From DATBHW01 sp035307385 (GTDB lineage: Bacteria; Chloroflexota; Ktedonobacteria; Ktedonobacterales; DATBGS01), in assembly GCA_035307385.1 (NCBI GenBank), contig DATGID010000079.1, forward strand, positions 193,040 to 257,039: DNA of 64,000 nucleotides. The letters run 5' to 3'. The notes beneath the pieces were generated by a model. That model searched no databases. It saw nothing but the letters and a program-made list of their open reading frames with translations, and was not told the DNA's origin. Both the position numbers and the translations under genes were made by a program. Shown piece by piece: positions 51,027 through 61,300 of the stretch; the first letter of the stretch is position 1, and each line of letters begins with the position of its first letter.

Positions 51027-51419
51027 CTACATGGCGTCGACGGCGGCCTTGGCCTCTTGCAGACCAGCCCCATAAAGGCTGCGGTAGAGTTTGATGGCTT
51101 GTGTTTTATCGCCCGCCCGCACGGCAGCCCGGATGGCGGCAATCTCTGGCCGTTCCTGCTGCGGATATGCGCCAGGTGCGCCGCCCATCTGCTGCGGATA
51201 GCCTGTCGTGGCGAAGCCTGCTGCGCTGCCCATCTGGGGATCGTGGCTGCTGCGCAGTTCCTGCAATATGGCCTGTACATGCATGTGGCGATCATATTCC
51301 GAGTTGCTGCTGCTCAGGGTGCTGAGCAATTGGTCCAGCAGTGTTTCGATCCGGCTCAGCCTGGTTTCTATCGAGAAGAGCCGCACGCCATGTGTTTGTA
51401 CCAGTTCATCGTTATTCAT
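51027..51419 (-). CDS. Protein with ribosomal L7/L12 C-terminal-like domain
   Basis: A 130-residue protein. The N-terminal 50 residues (LFSIETRLSRIETLLDQLLSTLSSS) look like a short coiled coil. A Gly/Pro/Gln/Met-rich linker follows (QMGSAAGFATTGYPQQMGG...). The last 35 residues (EIAAIRAAVRAGDKTQAIKLYRSLYGAGLQEAKAAVDAM) match the helical hairpin of the bL12 C-terminal domain, where GLxEAK is conserved. It is not the true rplL. Its role is unknown, and similar short proteins occur in Actinobacteria and Chloroflexota. The SD is GAAAGGGAAA. Confidence 0.75.
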   Translation of the reverse strand: MNNDELVQTHGVRLFSIETRLSRIETLLDQLLSTLSSSNSEYDRHMHVQAILQELRSSHDPQMGSAAGFATTGYPQQMGGAPGAYPQQERPEIAAIRAAVRAGDKTQAIKLYRSLYGAGLQEAKAAVDAM

Positions 51420-51636
51420 CCATTGTTTCCCTTTCTACACGTGTCCCCACTCTGTGATGGGTGATGGGCTGATTTCGCCTGCTGTGTATAGAGAGGATAG
51501 CAGAAAAGGGCTGGCCTGACTATGAGGTAGCTCTCTTTTATTGCCGTTAACGCCCAGATGTGGGAAGATGTGACCGTCCAGGCTGGACAGCTTGTCCTCT
51601 CCGGCAGTTGCTCCTTCTTCGTAGAAAAGGCGTTGT

Positions 51637-52476
51637 ATGAATCACCTCTTAGCCCCGGTCATCTTTGGTCTGGCCGCTTCCCTCTGCTGGGGGAGCGGCG
51701 ATTTTAGCGGTGGCCTGGCCTCGCGCCGCGCCAACACCTCCAGCGTGGTGCTGGCCGATTATGCGGTGGGGTTTGCCCTGATGGTCACGCTGGCCCTGAT
51801 CTGGCGTGAACCCTTTCCGGCCCCGATTGACCTGCTCTGGGGAGGGCTGGCCGGTGTGGCAGGCGTGTCTGGCCTGCTCGCCTTCTATTCGGCGCTCTCC
51901 AAAGGCAAAATGGGTATCACGGCTCCCATCTCAGCCGTGCTGACGGCAGCGCTCCCCGTTCTCTTCAGCGTGTTCACGACTGGCTTGCCCTCGCTGCTGC
52001 AACTGGCGGGCTTTCTGCTGGCGCTGCTGGCGATTACATTGATCTCTCGCCCTGAACGAACCCAGGGGCCACCCCAGGGTATCTGGTTGGCCGTGCTGGC
52101 CGGATGCGCCTTTGGCTGTTTCTTCATCCTCATCAGCCGCGTGCAACCCACCAGCACCTTCTGGCCGCTGGCGGCAGCGCGCTTGAGTTCTGTGCTGCTG
52201 CTGCTGATCGTGATGCTTTTTCGACGGCAGAAGCTTTCGCCCGGCAAGGCCGTTGCGCCGCTGGTGGTGCTGGCGGGGATATTGGATGCCATCGGCAATG
52301 CCTTCTTTGTGCTGGCTGCCCATAGTGGGCGGCTCGATGTGGCCGCCGTCCTGTCGTCGCTCTACCCTGCGGCGACGGTCGGGCTGGCGGCGCTGGTGCT
52401 GCGCGAGCGTGTCACCCGCGTGCAGGGCGTTGGGGTGCTGCTGGCGCTGCTGGCAATTCCGTTGATCTCGCTCTAG
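51637..52476 (+). CDS. DMT-superfamily (EamA) transporter
   Basis: A 279-residue inner-membrane protein with ten hydrophobic segments and the EamA duplication: FGLAASLCWGSGDFSGGLASRRA in the first repeat and WLAVLAGCAFGCFFILISRVQP in the second. LSSLYPAATVGLAALVLRERVTRVQGVGVLLALLAIPLISL closes it as in family members. Probably exports a metabolite or amino acid. AAAAGG precedes ATG 51637. The 3' end overlaps the convergent hydantoinase B gene by four bases. Confidence 0.88.
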   Translation: MNHLLAPVIFGLAASLCWGSGDFSGGLASRRANTSSVVLADYAVGFALMVTLALIWREPFPAPIDLLWGGLAGVAGVSGLLAFYSALSKGKMGITAPISAVLTAALPVLFSVFTTGLPSLLQLAGFLLALLAITLISRPERTQGPPQGIWLAVLAGCAFGCFFILISRVQPTSTFWPLAAARLSSVLLLLIVMLFRRQKLSPGKAVAPLVVLAGILDAIGNAFFVLAAHSGRLDVAAVLSSLYPAATVGLAALVLRERVTRVQGVGVLLALLAIPLISL

Positions 52477-54179
52477 GCGTCTCTCTGCGCCGTTTCACAA
52501 GAGTCTACCGAGTCTAGGGTGCTGGGCAGCTTTGTTTCAGAAAACAGGCCGCTTTCACGATCACCGGCAAGCTGTTCGGGGTCGCGCCGGGCAGGCGGAC
52601 CATAGCCGCCGCCGCCGGGCGTCTGGATGACAAGCTCGTCGCCCTGGCGCATGGTGAAGGTGATTTTGGCGGGAAGCGCTTCGGCCTGCTGGCGCTCGCT
52701 CTGGCGGAAGAGGGCGCGCTCGCTGGTTTTGCCCGGCTGGCCGCCCCGCGCGCCTGGCGGAGCAAAGCGGGCGCGATCACCCAGCAGCGTGACCGTTGCC
52801 CTATCTGCCCGCAGCGCGAAGCCGCGCACCAGCCCGCAGCCGCCGCGCCATTGCCCGGACCCGCCGCTGCCTTCGCGGAACTCGTAGCGCGTCATGCGGA
52901 TGGGGAAATGCCGCTCCATCGCTTCAACTGGCGTGTTGAGCGTGTTGGTCATGTTGGTCTGGATGCCGTCGATGCCGTCCGCGCCTCTCCGCCCGCCCAT
53001 GCCGACGCCAATCGTCTCGTAGAAGGCCCAATCGTCGCCGCCCACCATCAGATTGGTCATCGTGCCGCCGCTGCACGCCGGAACGCGCTCCGGCACGGCT
53101 TTGGCGAAGGCTTGCAGCAGCACATCGGCGTTGCGCATGGAGGTTTCCACGTTGCCGCCCGCCACCGGCGCGGGGAAGCGCGGGTTAAGCAGCGTGCCTT
53201 CTCGGGCGTAGACGCTGACGGGCCGGAAACAGCCCTCGTTCATGGGGATGGTATGGTCGGTGACGCTGCGCAGCACGTAATAGACGGCGGAGAGTGTGAC
53301 GCCAAAGACTGCGTTGACGGGAGCCGACACCTGCGCGTCGGTTCCGGTATAGTCGACGCTGAGGCTATCGGCGGCCAGCGTGATGCTCACTTTCAGGCGC
53401 ACTGGCGCGTCACCCGTTCCCGTGTCGTCCAGATAATCTTCGGCTTCGTAGCGCCCAGCCGGGAAGCGCGCAAGCTGCTGGCGCAGGCGTATTTCGGACT
53501 CGTCGAGGATGCGATTGATGGCGGCGCGAAAGGTCGGCAAGCCGTAGCGCGCGATGACTTCTTGCAGGCGTACTTCGCCGCGCAGGTTTCCGGCCACCTG
53601 CGCGCGCAGATCGCCCATGCGCGCGGCGGGCGTGCGCGAGTTGGCGCAGATGATCTGGCCGATATCGTCCTGAAAGCGGTTGTCCACCATCAGCTTGACG
53701 GGCGGCAAAATCAGTCCCTCCTGAAAGACTTCGGTGGCGTCGCTGGAGATGCTGCCGGGGACTCTGCCGCCTACGTCGGTGTGGTGCGCTTTGCTCGCCG
53801 CGTACCCAACAAGCTGCTGCTCAGCATAGATCGGGCGAATGAGGGTGATGTCGTTGAGATGCGTTCCGGCGATATAGGGGTTGTTGACGACAACCATATC
53901 GCCTTCGTCCAGCGCTTGCCCGCGCTGCTTAAGATACGCCAGCGTGTTGGTGATGCCGACCGGCAGCGAGCCGAGATGTACCGGGATATGCTCGGCCTGG
54001 GCAATCAGCCTGCCCGCTTCGTCGAAGAGGGCACAGGAGTGGTCCAGCCGCTCTTTGATGTTGGGCGAGAACGAGGCATTGCGCACGACGATGCCCATCT
54101 CTTCGCTGGCGTAGAGCAGCGCGTTGCGAATCACCTCCACGATGATGGGATCGAGCGCTGGCTGCTGATCTTTGCCCAT
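52473..54179 (-). CDS. Hydantoinase/oxoprolinase B-type subunit
   Basis: A 568-residue HyuB-family protein: DPIIVEVIRNALLYASEEMGIVVRNASFSPNIKERLDHSCALFDEAGRLIAQAEHIPVHLGSLP, VVNNPYIAGTHLNDITLIRPIY, YTGTDAQVSAPVNAVFG and the C-terminal MRQGDELVIQTPGGGGYGPP. With HyuA it forms an ATP-dependent N-methylhydantoinase or 5-oxoprolinase, or an acetone-carboxylase-like enzyme. AAAGGGG precedes ATG 54179. HyuA lies upstream at 55092 but is separated by a nucleotidyltransferase/HEPN pair, an unusual interruption. Confidence 0.93.
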   Translation of the reverse strand: MGKDQQPALDPIIVEVIRNALLYASEEMGIVVRNASFSPNIKERLDHSCALFDEAGRLIAQAEHIPVHLGSLPVGITNTLAYLKQRGQALDEGDMVVVNNPYIAGTHLNDITLIRPIYAEQQLVGYAASKAHHTDVGGRVPGSISSDATEVFQEGLILPPVKLMVDNRFQDDIGQIICANSRTPAARMGDLRAQVAGNLRGEVRLQEVIARYGLPTFRAAINRILDESEIRLRQQLARFPAGRYEAEDYLDDTGTGDAPVRLKVSITLAADSLSVDYTGTDAQVSAPVNAVFGVTLSAVYYVLRSVTDHTIPMNEGCFRPVSVYAREGTLLNPRFPAPVAGGNVETSMRNADVLLQAFAKAVPERVPACSGGTMTNLMVGGDDWAFYETIGVGMGGRRGADGIDGIQTNMTNTLNTPVEAMERHFPIRMTRYEFREGSGGSGQWRGGCGLVRGFALRADRATVTLLGDRARFAPPGARGGQPGKTSERALFRQSERQQAEALPAKITFTMRQGDELVIQTPGGGGYGPPARRDPEQLAGDRESGLFSETKLPSTLDSVDSCETAQRDA

Positions 54180-54210
54180 GCTGCCCCTTTGTTCTTCTTC
54201 CTGTCTTCAT

Positions 54211-54684
54211 TCAGACTGAAACTGGCTGAGATGCTTGCTGGTATTGCTCAAGCAGAGTCTGTACGCGCTCGTGCCAGACCTGATATGGGCGTGCCTTCGC
54301 TAACGCAGTCGGAAGGGCCAGCCCTGGCCGACTATACAAGAGTACTCCATCTCGTGCAATGTTTCGCAGAAGCGCGGAAGGAAGATCACTTCCGGCCAGG
54401 TCTGTCACATACGGAGCGAACGACCATTCATCACCAGCGCTGGTCGCCTCAAGGATGAGAGCAAATCCGCATCGTTCATCCTCTTCTTTATTGAACCTCT
54501 GTGGATTCTGGCAAAGAATCAAGACATCGGCATCACTGCTGGAACGCGGAGTCAGGCGCGCCGTGGACCCGTAGAGAATCAGCGCCCCAATGTTCGTATC
54601 TTGTGGCGCGAGCGCTACCAGCCGCCTGATTTGCTCAAGCAACGCAGGAAACCCGCGCAGATAGAGTTGTGCCTTGCGGGACAT
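54211..54684 (-). CDS. Minimal nucleotidyltransferase (MNT) domain protein
   Basis: A 157-residue pol-beta-fold nucleotidyltransferase: IGALILYGSTARLTPRSSSDADVLILCQ gives the GS and DxD metal motif. The rest is a short helical C-terminal part. In HEPN/MNT pairs the MNT acts as antitoxin by AMPylating the HEPN RNase toxin. The gene follows a HEPN-like reading frame by ten bases on the same strand, but that frame has an amber codon. No clear SD for ATG 54684 other than GGAGGG. The pair lies between the hyuA and hyuB genes. Confidence 0.85.
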   Translation of the reverse strand: MSRKAQLYLRGFPALLEQIRRLVALAPQDTNIGALILYGSTARLTPRSSSDADVLILCQNPQRFNKEEDERCGFALILEATSAGDEWSFAPYVTDLAGSDLPSALLRNIARDGVLLYSRPGLALPTALAKARPYQVWHERVQTLLEQYQQASQPVSV

Positions 54685-54694
54685 TGGCCCTCCT

Positions 54695-55054
54695 TCACGG
54701 GTGTAAGCTCAGCGCCCATGCTCGAATCGCCGCCAGATAATCGCGCGCATCGAGCGCTTCTTGCTCGGATGTTTCGCCCCCATACAACGCCTTGGACCGA
54801 AGCTGCTCTAACTTCCCCCAGGCAGCCTGGACAGCAGATGGAGCGCTCACCTGCTTTAACCTGCTGGGATGCTTGCTATGAGCGTGTCCATAGCTTTGAG
54901 GGTCCACACCCTGCTATTCAAGACCGGCACACACCAGATGATGTGCCGCTGCATGGCAGAGGTTGATGATAGCCTCACTGAAGCTGGCCGCGTCAAATAC
55001 CGCCTGCTGCCCTTCAAGTCGATCAGCCTTGCCGTAATGGTCGAGCGCCTTCAC
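54695..55054 (-). pseudogene. HEPN-like domain gene interrupted by amber codon
   Basis: From GTG 55054 (GGAGG five bases upstream) the frame reads MKALDHYGKADRLEG...SFSEAIINLCHAAAHHLVCAGLE, then TAG at codon 47 (54914-54916), then QGVDPQSYGHAHSKHPSRLKQ...GKLEQLRSKALYGGETSEQEALDARDYLAAIRAWALSLHP with no further stop until 54695. The helical pattern (AIINLCHAAAHH in the first helix, LRSKALYGGE followed by EALDARDYLAAI in the last) fits the UPF0332/HEPN type and its genetic partner is an MNT. The toxin would be truncated unless translation restarts at GTG 54907. Confidence 0.6.
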
Positions 55055-55091
55055 ATCTCCCTCCACAGAGTATAACTCATTTTATGCTCAT

Positions 55092-57191
55092 TTATTTTTC
55101 TGTGCGGCGCTCCAGCACCAGGTTGGTCTGGCGGTCGACGCTGGCCTGCCAGCCGGAGGGCAGCAGCGTGGTCGTGTCGTACTGCTCGATGATGGCCGGG
55201 CCGCTGACCACGTTGCCGGGCAAAAGGCGCTCGCGCTGATAGATCGGCGTGGGCTGGAACGCGCCTGCATCCTCGAAAAAGACGGGCCGCGTGTCGACCT
55301 GGGCGTCTGCTGCTGGCTGGCTGGGGCCAGGCGCGTGCTCCAGCAGCGTGGGCGCGTGCAGCGGCGCAATCGCCTCGAGCCGCGCCGTCACCAGTTCGAT
55401 CTCCATCTCGCGCGCCGCGTAGCCATAGGTCTGCTCGTGCAGCGCGTGAAATGCCTCCTGCACCTGCGCCAGCCCCGCTTCGTCGATCAAGGACGGGGCT
55501 GGCAGCGTCAGATCGAAGGACTGGCCCATATAGCGCATCTCCAGCGTGCGGCGAAAGCCGATCTGCCCAGTTTGTGTTTGTTCCCCCGCCAGCGCCTGCT
55601 GCCCCTGCGCCTCAAGCGCCTGGAAGTTATCCTCCAACTGCTCAGGCGCGCAGGCGAAGGGGGACGCGAGGATGGAGCGCAGTTCGCTGTGCGTGTGTTC
55701 GGCGACGAGCAAGCCCCAGGCGGAAAAGAGGCCAGGATGCGGCGGAATAATCATGCGTGGGATGGCTAGCTCGTCGGCCAGGGCGCAGGCGTGCAGCGGG
55801 CCGGAGCCGCCGAAGGCCACCAGCGTGAACTGCCGGGGGTCGTGTCCGCGTTCCAGCGAGACGATGCGCAGCACCTTCGCCATATCGGCGTTGATGAGGC
55901 GAACGATGCCAGCCGCCAGCCGCACGCTGTCGAATCCGGGCAGGCGTTCAGCCATGCGCGCCAGCGCGGCCTCGGCCAGTTCCCTCTTGAGGGCGACGGC
56001 TCCGCCCGCCAGCGTGCCAGGGTTCAGCCGACCAAGCAGCAGATTGGCGTCGGTGATCGTCGGCTCAGCATTGCCTTTGCCATAGCAAGCCGGGCCAGGG
56101 TCAGCGCCCGCGCTTTGCGGGCCGACGCGCACCGCGCCCGCGCTGTCAAGCCAGGCGATGGTGCCGCCGCCCGCGCTGACTTCAGCCAGGTCGATGAAGG
56201 GAAAGCGCACCGGATAGCCGCTGCCGCGCACCGCGCGCCCGCTGTGGGTGCGCCCTGCCGCCTCGAACTCGCCGACGACCTGCGGCGTGCCATCCAGCAC
56301 GATGCCTGCCTTGGCAGTGGTGCCGCCCATATCGAAGCTGAGCAGCCTCTTGATGCCCAGCAGGCGGCCAAGGTGCGCCGCCGCGATGACCCCGCTGGCT
56401 GGACCGGATTCGATAATCGTCGCGGGCCGCGCCATGACCTGCGCCGCGCTGGAAACGCCGCCATTGGACTGCATGATGAAGAGTTCCGAGCGCTGCATCT
56501 CCTTTGCCGCTTGCAGGCGTTGCAGATAGGCGCGCACGATGGGCGCGAGCAAGGCGTTGATGACGGTGGTGCTGCTGCGCTCGTACTCGCGCTCCTCCGG
56601 GTCCACGTCAGAGGAGATAGTGACCGCAAGATCAGGCACCTCTTCCAGCAAGACCTGGCGGGCGCGCTGCTCGTGCGCGGCGTTCTGGTAGGCGTGCAGG
56701 AAGCAGATGGCGACGTGCTGAATGCCGCGTCGCTGAGCTTCCTGGGCAATCTGGCGCAGCCCCGCTTCGTCGAGCGGTTCGACCTCCGCGCCGCTGGCGT
56801 CCAGGCGCTCGCGCACGCCAAAGCGATCAGCCCGCTTGACCAGGGGCGCAGGACGCTGCACAAAGAGGTTGTAGACTTCGGCGCGGCCCTGGCGTCCAAT
56901 CTCCAGCACGTCGCGGAAGCCCGCCGTGGTGACGAGCGCCAGCCGGGGCAGTTCCAGATGCAGTTGCCCCAGCAAGGCGTTGGTTGCCAGCGTGGTGGAA
57001 TGGCTGATGAGCGGGAAACGCGCCCCGGATTCATCGCGCAGCAGCGCCTGGAGGGCATGCAGCACGCCCTCTTCGGGGGCCTGCGGCGTGCTGGAGACTT
57101 TATAGCGCAGCAGCGCGCCGCTCTGCTCCTCGAAGGCCAGCAGATCGGTGAAGGTGCCCCCAACGTCGATACCCAGGCGATAGGTAGCCAT
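55092..57191 (-). CDS. Hydantoinase/oxoprolinase A-type subunit
   Basis: A 699-residue HyuA-family ATPase subunit: YRLGIDVGGTFTDLLAFEEQSG (phosphate-1 motif of the ASKHA fold), LISHSTTLATNALL, SSDVDPEEREYERSSTTVINALLAPIV, LFIMQSNGGVSSA, ATIIESGPASGVIAAAHLG, LSFDMGGTTAKAGIV, EVSAGGGTIAWLDSAGAVRVGPQSAGADPGPACYGKG and LVAFGGSGPLHACALADEL. It opens a cyclic imide or lactam with ATP, jointly with HyuB. ATG 57191 lies three bases after the nth stop with no SD, so it probably depends on coupling. Confidence 0.94.
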   Translation of the reverse strand: MATYRLGIDVGGTFTDLLAFEEQSGALLRYKVSSTPQAPEEGVLHALQALLRDESGARFPLISHSTTLATNALLGQLHLELPRLALVTTAGFRDVLEIGRQGRAEVYNLFVQRPAPLVKRADRFGVRERLDASGAEVEPLDEAGLRQIAQEAQRRGIQHVAICFLHAYQNAAHEQRARQVLLEEVPDLAVTISSDVDPEEREYERSSTTVINALLAPIVRAYLQRLQAAKEMQRSELFIMQSNGGVSSAAQVMARPATIIESGPASGVIAAAHLGRLLGIKRLLSFDMGGTTAKAGIVLDGTPQVVGEFEAAGRTHSGRAVRGSGYPVRFPFIDLAEVSAGGGTIAWLDSAGAVRVGPQSAGADPGPACYGKGNAEPTITDANLLLGRLNPGTLAGGAVALKRELAEAALARMAERLPGFDSVRLAAGIVRLINADMAKVLRIVSLERGHDPRQFTLVAFGGSGPLHACALADELAIPRMIIPPHPGLFSAWGLLVAEHTHSELRSILASPFACAPEQLEDNFQALEAQGQQALAGEQTQTGQIGFRRTLEMRYMGQSFDLTLPAPSLIDEAGLAQVQEAFHALHEQTYGYAAREMEIELVTARLEAIAPLHAPTLLEHAPGPSQPAADAQVDTRPVFFEDAGAFQPTPIYQRERLLPGNVVSGPAIIEQYDTTTLLPSGWQASVDRQTNLVLERRTEK

Positions 57192-57194
57192 CGG

Positions 57195-57917
57195 TTAGCT
57201 GCTGGCAGCGGGTGTGCTGCTGGCGGCTTTGGCTTTGCCTTTGGCCTTCGTCGCTGGCGCGGGCGTGGCTGCCGCCGCCGCGACGTTGGCCGCGCCGGTG
57301 GGGCAGAGGTCGAGCAGCGTGCACTGCTGGCAGAGCGGCTTGCGCGCCTGGCAGATCGCGCGCCCGTGATAGATCAGCAGGTGGGTATAGTCCAGCCAGT
57401 CCTTGCGGTCGACGATCTTCATCAGTTGCTGCTCGATCACCACCGGGTCGTCGCTGGTGACAAAGCCCAGGCGATTGCTGATGCGGTTGCAGTGCGTGTC
57501 GACGATGACGCCCTCGACGATGCCGAAGGCGTTGCCCAGCACGACGTTGGCCGTTTTGCGGGCAGCGCCCGGCAGCGCCACCAGTTCGCGCATGGTCTTG
57601 GGCACTTCGCCGTGATAGCGCTGCACCAGAATGGTTGCCATGGCCTGGACGTTCTTGGCCTTGTTGCGATAGAAGTTGATCTGCTTGAGGTCTTGTTCAA
57701 GCTCCGAAAGCGGGACCGCCGTGTAGTCCTGGGCGCTCTTGTACTTCTGGAAGAGCGTCCTGGTGACCATGTTGACGCGATCATCGGTGCACTGCGCCGC
57801 CAGGATGGTCGCAACCAGCAGTTCCAGCGGCGTGGTGAAATCGAGGGAACACTTCGCGTCAGGATATGCCTGGTGCAGTCGCGCAACTACTTCATTGGCT
57901 CGTTCTTGCTCGGTCAT
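57195..57917 (-). CDS. nth: Endonuclease III
   Basis: Base-excision repair DNA glycosylase/AP lyase for oxidised pyrimidines, 240 residues. Motifs are LELLVATILAAQCTDDRVNMVT, the helix-hairpin-helix with catalytic lysine LPGAARKTANVVL (the usual PGVG reads PGAA), the aspartate in VDTHCNRISNRLG, and the iron-sulphur loop CQARKPLCQQCTLLDLCP. A 35-residue Ala/Pro/Lys tail extends it. AAAGGA precedes ATG 57917. Its start overlaps the DUF6194 gene by 26 bases and its stop adjoins hyuA. Confidence 0.94.
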   Translation of the reverse strand: MTEQERANEVVARLHQAYPDAKCSLDFTTPLELLVATILAAQCTDDRVNMVTRTLFQKYKSAQDYTAVPLSELEQDLKQINFYRNKAKNVQAMATILVQRYHGEVPKTMRELVALPGAARKTANVVLGNAFGIVEGVIVDTHCNRISNRLGFVTSDDPVVIEQQLMKIVDRKDWLDYTHLLIYHGRAICQARKPLCQQCTLLDLCPTGAANVAAAAATPAPATKAKGKAKAASSTPAASS

Positions 57918-58389
57918 GCTCTTCCTTTCTCTTGTGCCTGCTCACCGCCAGCTCGTATGCCTCGGCCAGCAGTGGCTGCACCTTCGTTGCAAACGTCTGG
58001 GCGCTGGGGTTGAGCACACTCACCCAATACATACGGCCATACACGGGATGCGGCATCACCTGATCCAGAGCGGTGAAGTCGTAGCCGCCAGGGCTATCAC
58101 CGCCTTCATCTGCATTGTCCCTATCGGAAGATGGCTCTGGCCCGCCGAAGAGCGAGCGAAACGTCTGTTTGCCGATGCCGATATTCAAGCGAAAGACTGA
58201 CGGGCGGTTGAGGTCGGAGAACTGGTCATAGGCATCGCTCGTCACCAGCGTGACAAACGGAAAGCGGTGATCCGGCGGCACGCTGCTATCCGGGTTGTAG
58301 AAAAAGAAGAAGCTGTTGTCCGCATTGACCACAACATCCACGCCCTCAAATGTTTCGGTGATGGAGCGGCTGATCTCCTCTTCGTTCAT
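57892..58389 (-). CDS. DUF6194-like protein
   Basis: A 165-residue soluble protein resembling the DUF6194 family: ITETFEGVDVVVNADNSFFFFYNPDSSVPPDHRFPFVTLVTSDAYDQFSDLNRPSVFRLNIGIGKQTFRSLFG, FTALDQVMPHPVYGRMYWVSVLNPS and a final helix. Members resemble luciferase-like (DUF5519) small alpha/beta proteins with no known activity. ATG 58389 has AAGGA at about 12 bases. It overlaps nth by 26 bases in another frame, implying coupling. Confidence 0.78.
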   Translation of the reverse strand: MNEEEISRSITETFEGVDVVVNADNSFFFFYNPDSSVPPDHRFPFVTLVTSDAYDQFSDLNRPSVFRLNIGIGKQTFRSLFGGPEPSSDRDNADEGGDSPGGYDFTALDQVMPHPVYGRMYWVSVLNPSAQTFATKVQPLLAEAYELAVSRHKRKEEHDRARTSQ

Positions 58390-58432
58390 GGGCGCTTGGT
58401 CCTTCCTGACTGGCTGTGCAACGCATACCCGT

Positions 58433-59197
58433 TTAGATACGTTTCTGGCAAACATAGATCATCGAGCGCGACGTGGCCGTCAGCGGCTCTTGCTGCCAAC
58501 TGCCATACACGGCGCGCACCTGCAATCCATTATAGAACAGCAGCGCCTCCATCTCCTGCGGGTACACGTAGCGCAGGGCCACGCGAAGCTTGCGTTCCTC
58601 GGTTTGCCCATCCGGATGGGTAAACGTGAGATGGCGGATATAGTGCTGAATCTGCGTCATGGGGTCGTACACTTGCGCTTCCGTCGTCACCAGTTGCCCG
58701 CCATCCGGCAGCGGATAGTGCTGCGGGTCTGGATGGCGCGTGTGCAGCAGGTTGCGCGGTGTGGGATTGCGCGTCTCGAAGAGAAAGCAGCCCTCCGGGG
58801 TCAGATGCTCGCGCACCCGCGCCAGCAGCGCTTCCTGGTCTGCCCGCGTCAGAAAGAACTGAAAGGCATTTTCCAGCATGTAGATCAACGAAAACTGCCG
58901 CTGAAGTTGGAACGCGCGCGCATCAGCCACCACAAAGTCAATCGAGAAGCCTTGCTGCGCCGCCTTCTGGCGGGCGCGGGCCACCATTTCGGGCGTGATG
59001 TCCACGCCCGCCACCTGATAGCCCAGCGCGGCCAGGCGCAGCGCCATGCGCCCGGTGCCACAGGCGAGGTCGAGCAGTGGCCCGCCCAGCGTTCGCGCCC
59101 ATTGCTCGGTCAGGGGATAATCGTCATAATAGCCTTCGTCTTGCAGATCATACATCTCTGCATCGCGGAAATCTTCAAGGTTATCATGATCAATCAT
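58433..59197 (-). CDS. Class I SAM-dependent methyltransferase
   Basis: A 254-residue Rossmann-fold methyltransferase: motif I LLDLACGTGRMALRLAALGYQVAGVDITPEMV, motif II DFVVADARAFQLQRQFSLIYMLENAFQFF, and LREHL-type helix VREHLTPEGCFLFETRNPTP. The C-terminal beta part (YDPMTQIQHYIRHLTFTHPDGQTEERKLRVALRYVYPQEMEALLFYNGLQV) is usual for the family. Substrate unknown. GAGGAG precedes ATG 59197. It is 18 bases downstream of typA on the same strand. Confidence 0.9.
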   Translation of the reverse strand: MIDHDNLEDFRDAEMYDLQDEGYYDDYPLTEQWARTLGGPLLDLACGTGRMALRLAALGYQVAGVDITPEMVARARQKAAQQGFSIDFVVADARAFQLQRQFSLIYMLENAFQFFLTRADQEALLARVREHLTPEGCFLFETRNPTPRNLLHTRHPDPQHYPLPDGGQLVTTEAQVYDPMTQIQHYIRHLTFTHPDGQTEERKLRVALRYVYPQEMEALLFYNGLQVRAVYGSWQQEPLTATSRSMIYVCQKRI

Positions 59198-59215
59198 CCC
59201 CGGCTCCTCGCGCGC

Positions 59216-61051
<1,836 letters not shown>

Positions 61052-61085
61052 GAGAGATCACCCCAGCTTTTCTTCTACTGTGTAG

Positions 61086-61153
61086 AGACAGATGTTTGAT
61101 CGCAGACAGATGAATACCGCCAGACATACTGGCGGCATCGCACATCTATTATA
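61086..61153 (-). promoter_or_regulatory. typA promoter and structured leader
   Basis: On the minus strand an extended -10 (TGATATAAT, TATAAT at 61148-61153) lies about 100 bases upstream of the AUU. The leader then forms a hairpin with CCGCCAG/CTGGCGG arms (about 61117-61135) followed by two direct repeats of CATCTGTCT (61104-61112 and 61086-61094). No good -35 is seen. Confidence 0.55.
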
Positions 61154-61300
61154 TCACAAATTCCTGGGCTGGTGTGGCCTCTGTCCCTTCCCCATTGGCG
61201 AATAACCCGGATTCCGCCGAATGCGGACGCATTTTCTCCGCTTTCCCTGGTATGCTGGAGGCAGTGAAACGGATGTTTGAGACGAAAAGGAGATGTCCCT

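Noticed and set aside
55791..58013. Plus-strand open frame of about 740 codons opposite hyuA and nth.
   Set aside because: It mirrors the coding strand of two well-supported genes and resembles no family; a GC-driven shadow.
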